Shown here: one piece after another, positions 60,490-64,000 of the stretch | Layout: every line of letters starts with the position of its first letter | How positions within the stretch are numbered: the stretch's first letter is position 1 | Assembly (NCBI GenBank): GCA_020226215.1 | Contig: CM035233.1 | Coordinates: forward strand, 32,634,027-32,698,026 | Origin: Sindora glabra | Taxonomy: Eukaryota > Streptophyta > Magnoliopsida > Fabales > Fabaceae | Length of the DNA: 64,000 bases | Direction of reading: 5' to 3' | Program-made: the position numbers and the translations under genes | The notes under the pieces: generated by a model | Databases searched by the model: none | Told to the model about the DNA's origin: nothing | The model's input: only the letters and a program-made list of their open reading frames with translations

Positions 60490-61479
60490 TGTTGGTGTAT
60501 GTCCTAGAGCCAATCATATTGATGATTGAAGTTATATACAATGTATTATGTTTTAGGCAATTTAATTATTATATTTTGTTTTTATTATTATTATGCGCAA
60601 TTTATAACTTAATATAATAATTATCCTTGGAATAGCTTTGCTATTCCTAAAATGCCCCTAGTCAAGTATTATTATGAAAAGGATAGTAATAATACATCGA
60701 GACTAGCATGTATAGTGACTGATGATTACGAATCATGGATATGTGATATCAAGTCAATACATGAGTACATTGCTAGTGAACAATGTACTGGACTGACCCA
60801 CTATGAGAATATTGCATGGATAAACGTGTCATAAGTTATTCTCATATGATCACAACTACACATAAACCTTTGACCTGAAGTCACTACGGTTCCCTACATG
60901 AGAAATTACTCACTTTAATATTGTCCTATGTCACCTTTAATCAGGTGACAAGTAGGGCATTGATTGGGTGTGTCATAAATCATGCAGAGGGAAGTGAGTG
61001 ATGTAAATGGGATTTTGTTACTCTTGTATAAAAGAGAAATATCCTTGGGCCCCTTGATTGAGTGAGACTTAGAAATGCATGGCCATGCTCAGTTGAATTA
61101 ATATGTGATATTAATTATTTATTTTAAGTCTACTCAGTATCAAGAAATATAAATTGAACATTGACGAGGATGACACATTCCATGCCTCCAGTTCAATTTG
61201 GATATTATTACAAAAGGGTCATGATGTAAAACGTTGATCATGTATTAGGTGGATGTCGAATCACAGACATTCTTACTACTTGAGTGGCAGTGATGTATTG
61301 CTAGATACCGCTCGCTGTCTATGGCTCAATAATAAGTCATTGTCAACGTAGTAAGAACCTACAGGGTCACACAAAAGGAGTAGGAATAAGACAATAATTA
61401 ATTGGACTTTAATTATATTAATATCCAATTAATTGGACTTATTTTCGTGCATATATATTATTAAGAATAATAAATTCAC

Positions 61480-61525
<46 letters not shown>

Positions 61526-62155
61526 GTGATATTATTTGATATTAAAGTAATATCAAGTAATTATCTTATCAGATATTAGATAAATATATTATGAGATAAT
61601 ATTATTTTGATATTTGATAACTATATGCAATTATCTAATATTAAGATATTTATATTATGAGATAATATCATTATCTAATATTAGATAATTAATAGATAAG
61701 TCTTATCTCTTCCCATTATCTCTAGGATAAGGATAAGATGAGTTGTTAAGTGTGATTAGGATTTTGGAAGCATTATCCTAGTAGGACTAGGATTATGGCT
61801 TGCCTAAGTTCTATAAAAAGGGACTTGAGGGCAGCACTTAATAATCACGTTTTAAGCTTCCATATAAACCCTAAATCACTCAAAAACATCCAATCCTAAT
61901 TCTTAGAGAGAAAAACGCATCCTAGCAGACGCGTGGAGGGTGAGAGGTCGTTGTTCACTCCGTGTGGATACCGTAGAGACGCTGTACCTTCCGGCCGGCG
62001 TTTGATTCATCCGCTCTCAAGTTTTGATCAGTAGAAACACGAGTGCCCAATAGGTAAAACCCTAATCATTGACTCATGCTTTTTGCATGGATCCTAGGTA
62101 GAATTCGGATCAAAATTTAAAATTCCGCTGCATGTGATAATCCGAATTCCCAACA
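60490..62155 (+). repeat. 3' LTR of the copia element
   Basis: 1666 bp, matching the 5' LTR throughout by eye except for one missing T near 61880. It ends CCAACA and is followed by the ctatc TSD. Confidence 0.98.
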
Positions 62156-64000
62156 CTATCTATAATTTTTGTATACAAATTAGAAATTCTTGTGTACTAG
62201 CAACTATTATCATGTATTAATAATCGCTTTGATATACTAATAATAATTTTCATATGCATTATTTACATAGTTTATCAAGAGAATAGCTATAATAACTATT
62301 CGTGAAATTCGTTGAATGGAAATAGTTCTAAGTTTCTCTTTATATCTTCAATCTAACCTTATCCATTGCCACTTGAGGCATAAGGCCCCTAACTTTATCC
62401 CTGTAACCCTTACTGCTCTTCTTCTTCTTTGTGAAAGATGAATGGCCAATAACTCCCCCTATAAATCATAAACAAGATAAGCATTCATATTCAAAATGAT
62501 CAATGGTAGGATGCCATAAGAAAACTTAGGCATTAGTCATGCATTTCATTGTCACAAATCATAGGGTATGGTTAAAATACTAACTATGCCATAAGGGTTT
62601 TGTTAATGAAATTTTCTATTCCCATGTATTCACCCTTCAACATCACATATCATTATGTTCAAGGTTAATATACAATCTTTCCATTCAAGATGAATAACTT
62701 AAATGTCATCACCTATATCATAATTCTGAATAATGAAATTTAGCCATTCTTATACATGATTACATTTCTCCATCACATGTGGCTTTATATCTAAGGTTGA
62801 TATTTAACCATTTTATTCACAATAATGATAACACTCAATTCTTTTAAATGGCTAGAAATTTATAGCTCAAGCATCATCCATGCAATAAAAATTCCATTCA
62901 TTTGCAATACTTTCAATATAATGTATTAAACACCAATTATGATAAATAACTTGACTTCTCCACTAACTGGAACCCTTTTAGGCTTTTATATCATCTTAAA
63001 ATTTTACTAAAATTTTATTTAATGCTTCTAATAATTTTATGAAATTTAAGCAATAATTTTCTCATAAATTAATCACTCTCGGAAGCTATTCACTCAAAAC
63101 CAAAGTAGTGAAATTTAATTAGGATAACATATAGGCAATCTCAATACAAGCCCTATTTCAACATTCAAACCATTTTCAATTGTTACTAAATTTTAATACA
63201 ACTTCCTTATCATGTTAAATAATAAAAAAAATTAATTATTTTATAAAAATTTCATCTTAATGCTATTCATACAAAACCAAAAACATAAAACTACCAAGAC
63301 TAGACAGATTTGAGGCTATTGTAATAAAGGACCTTATTTAGCATCCAACTCAATTCAAGTTGCCACCAAATTTTTATACAAGCTTACCAATGTACTAATA
63401 GGCAAGAACATTAATTACCTTAAATTTTCTTAAACAAATTGATGCACAAGTAGCACCAAGAAGCACTAAATAGAACCTATAATTCCATTTCAATTTCCTA
63501 TAACTCTAGTTTGTAAACCATCACATTTCATATCTCTAAAATTTTCCAAAAATTTTCAATTTTTTCCACACCTATTTTAACACTATTTGTAACATTAGAA
63601 TATCAAAAATTGAAGTTTTAACATTTTATAATCCAGGATTCCAAAGAGAAACAAAAACATCATTGATCATTCTTAACTATTTTTCTACTAATTCTTTCAT
63701 TGCCTTATAATTATCTCTTAAAGAAAAAACTTAGTAATTTTTCTCCCATTTGAAACCTTAATAATTCTTCTCCCACTAATCTTAGCATCATAATACCAAT
63801 ATAATATCTTCATAATAATATTTATGCAATATCAAAATCAAATCATTTAGCATCATAACTTAGGTTGAATAAAAGTAACAAATATCCTTAAATTCTTCAT
63901 CTTTCTTAAGAAAACTCCATAGAATAAAATGTAGTTGCCACTTAATTCAATTTCTCAAGTTTGTAACTTCTTAAAACCTATTGGAATAGCAAGAAAGCAA
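62156..64000 (-). mobile_element. 5' LTR of Tekay-like element (part 2, to window end)
   Basis: The LTR resumes after the TSD. From about 62196 it aligns with 37390-37764 and then, without interruption, with 46825-48187. It thereby gives the pre-insertion version of the site used by the Athila/Tat-like element. It continues past the right edge of the window; no coding sequence. Confidence 0.85.

Larger units (their letters stand above)
52920..62155 (+). mobile_element. Nearly complete, very young Ty1/copia retrotransposon
   Basis: It has LTRs 52920-54586 and 60490-62155, a primer-binding site, a 1.9 kb leader, a gag-pol frame in copia order (gag, protease, integrase, RT, RNase H) and a polypurine tract. 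The TSD ctatc is perfect. By eye the LTRs differ by a single base indel at about 54320 (one extra T in the left copy); even the internal (TA)n tracts are equal in length. This implies very recent insertion. A one-base insertion near 59893 breaks the frame. Solo LTRs of the same (3688-5339) and a related (21935-23300) family occur in the window. I did not assign a copia lineage. Confidence 0.97.

Overview
The window looks like a gene-poor, repeat-filled piece of a flowering plant nuclear genome, probably a eudicot (inference). It is strongly AT-rich. Every recognisable coding trace belongs to a Ty1/copia, Ty3/gypsy or hAT-type element. I found no host single-copy gene, tRNA, rRNA or CRISPR array. 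The sequence is a stack of nested retrotransposons, and target-site duplications (TSDs) let several layers be placed exactly.

Layout. (1) 1-15461: an old, stop-riddled Ty3/gypsy chromovirus (Tekay/Del-like) on the minus strand. It reads 5' LTR (9601-15461), gag (about 8200-9430), protease (7927-8127), RT/RNase H (about 6400-7643) and integrase (5700-6200, then 1-478). Its integrase is split by a plus-strand solo LTR (479-5694), which itself contains a minus-strand copia solo LTR (3688-5339). Its 5' LTR holds a hAT-like element (10972-11442), whose terminus received another solo LTR (11444-14094). (2) 15462-27638: mostly unassignable AT-rich DNA with a foldback/MITE-like element (17627-18157), a gypsy LTR with primer-binding site (about 21380-25133) containing a second copia-type solo LTR (21935-23300), and a degenerate tandem array (25912-26355). 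(3) 27639-34152: a degenerate minus-strand gypsy element with gag, protease, RT and integrase relics. (4) 34155-64000: another decayed Tekay-like element, internal part 49018-52337 on the minus strand. An Athila/Tat-like gypsy element (37765-46824) sits in its 3' LTR, and a very young copia element (52920-62155) sits in its 5' LTR.

The two most interesting objects are in layer 4. The Athila/Tat-like element keeps gag and protease but has lost RT, RNase H and the integrase core. Between its integrase tail and 3' LTR it carries extra minus-strand coding sequence: an intronless open frame resembling the plant cytokinin-activating enzyme LOG, with a ruined catalytic motif, and a small basic, cysteine-rich frame. 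The copia element has LTRs that differ by one indel by eye, a perfect 5-bp TSD, a long leader with three consecutive GC-rich hairpins, and one gag-pol frame interrupted only by a one-base insertion at the RT/RNase H junction.

Limits: all similarity calls are by eye from remembered family motifs. Boundaries given as 'about' are uncertain by tens to hundreds of bases.
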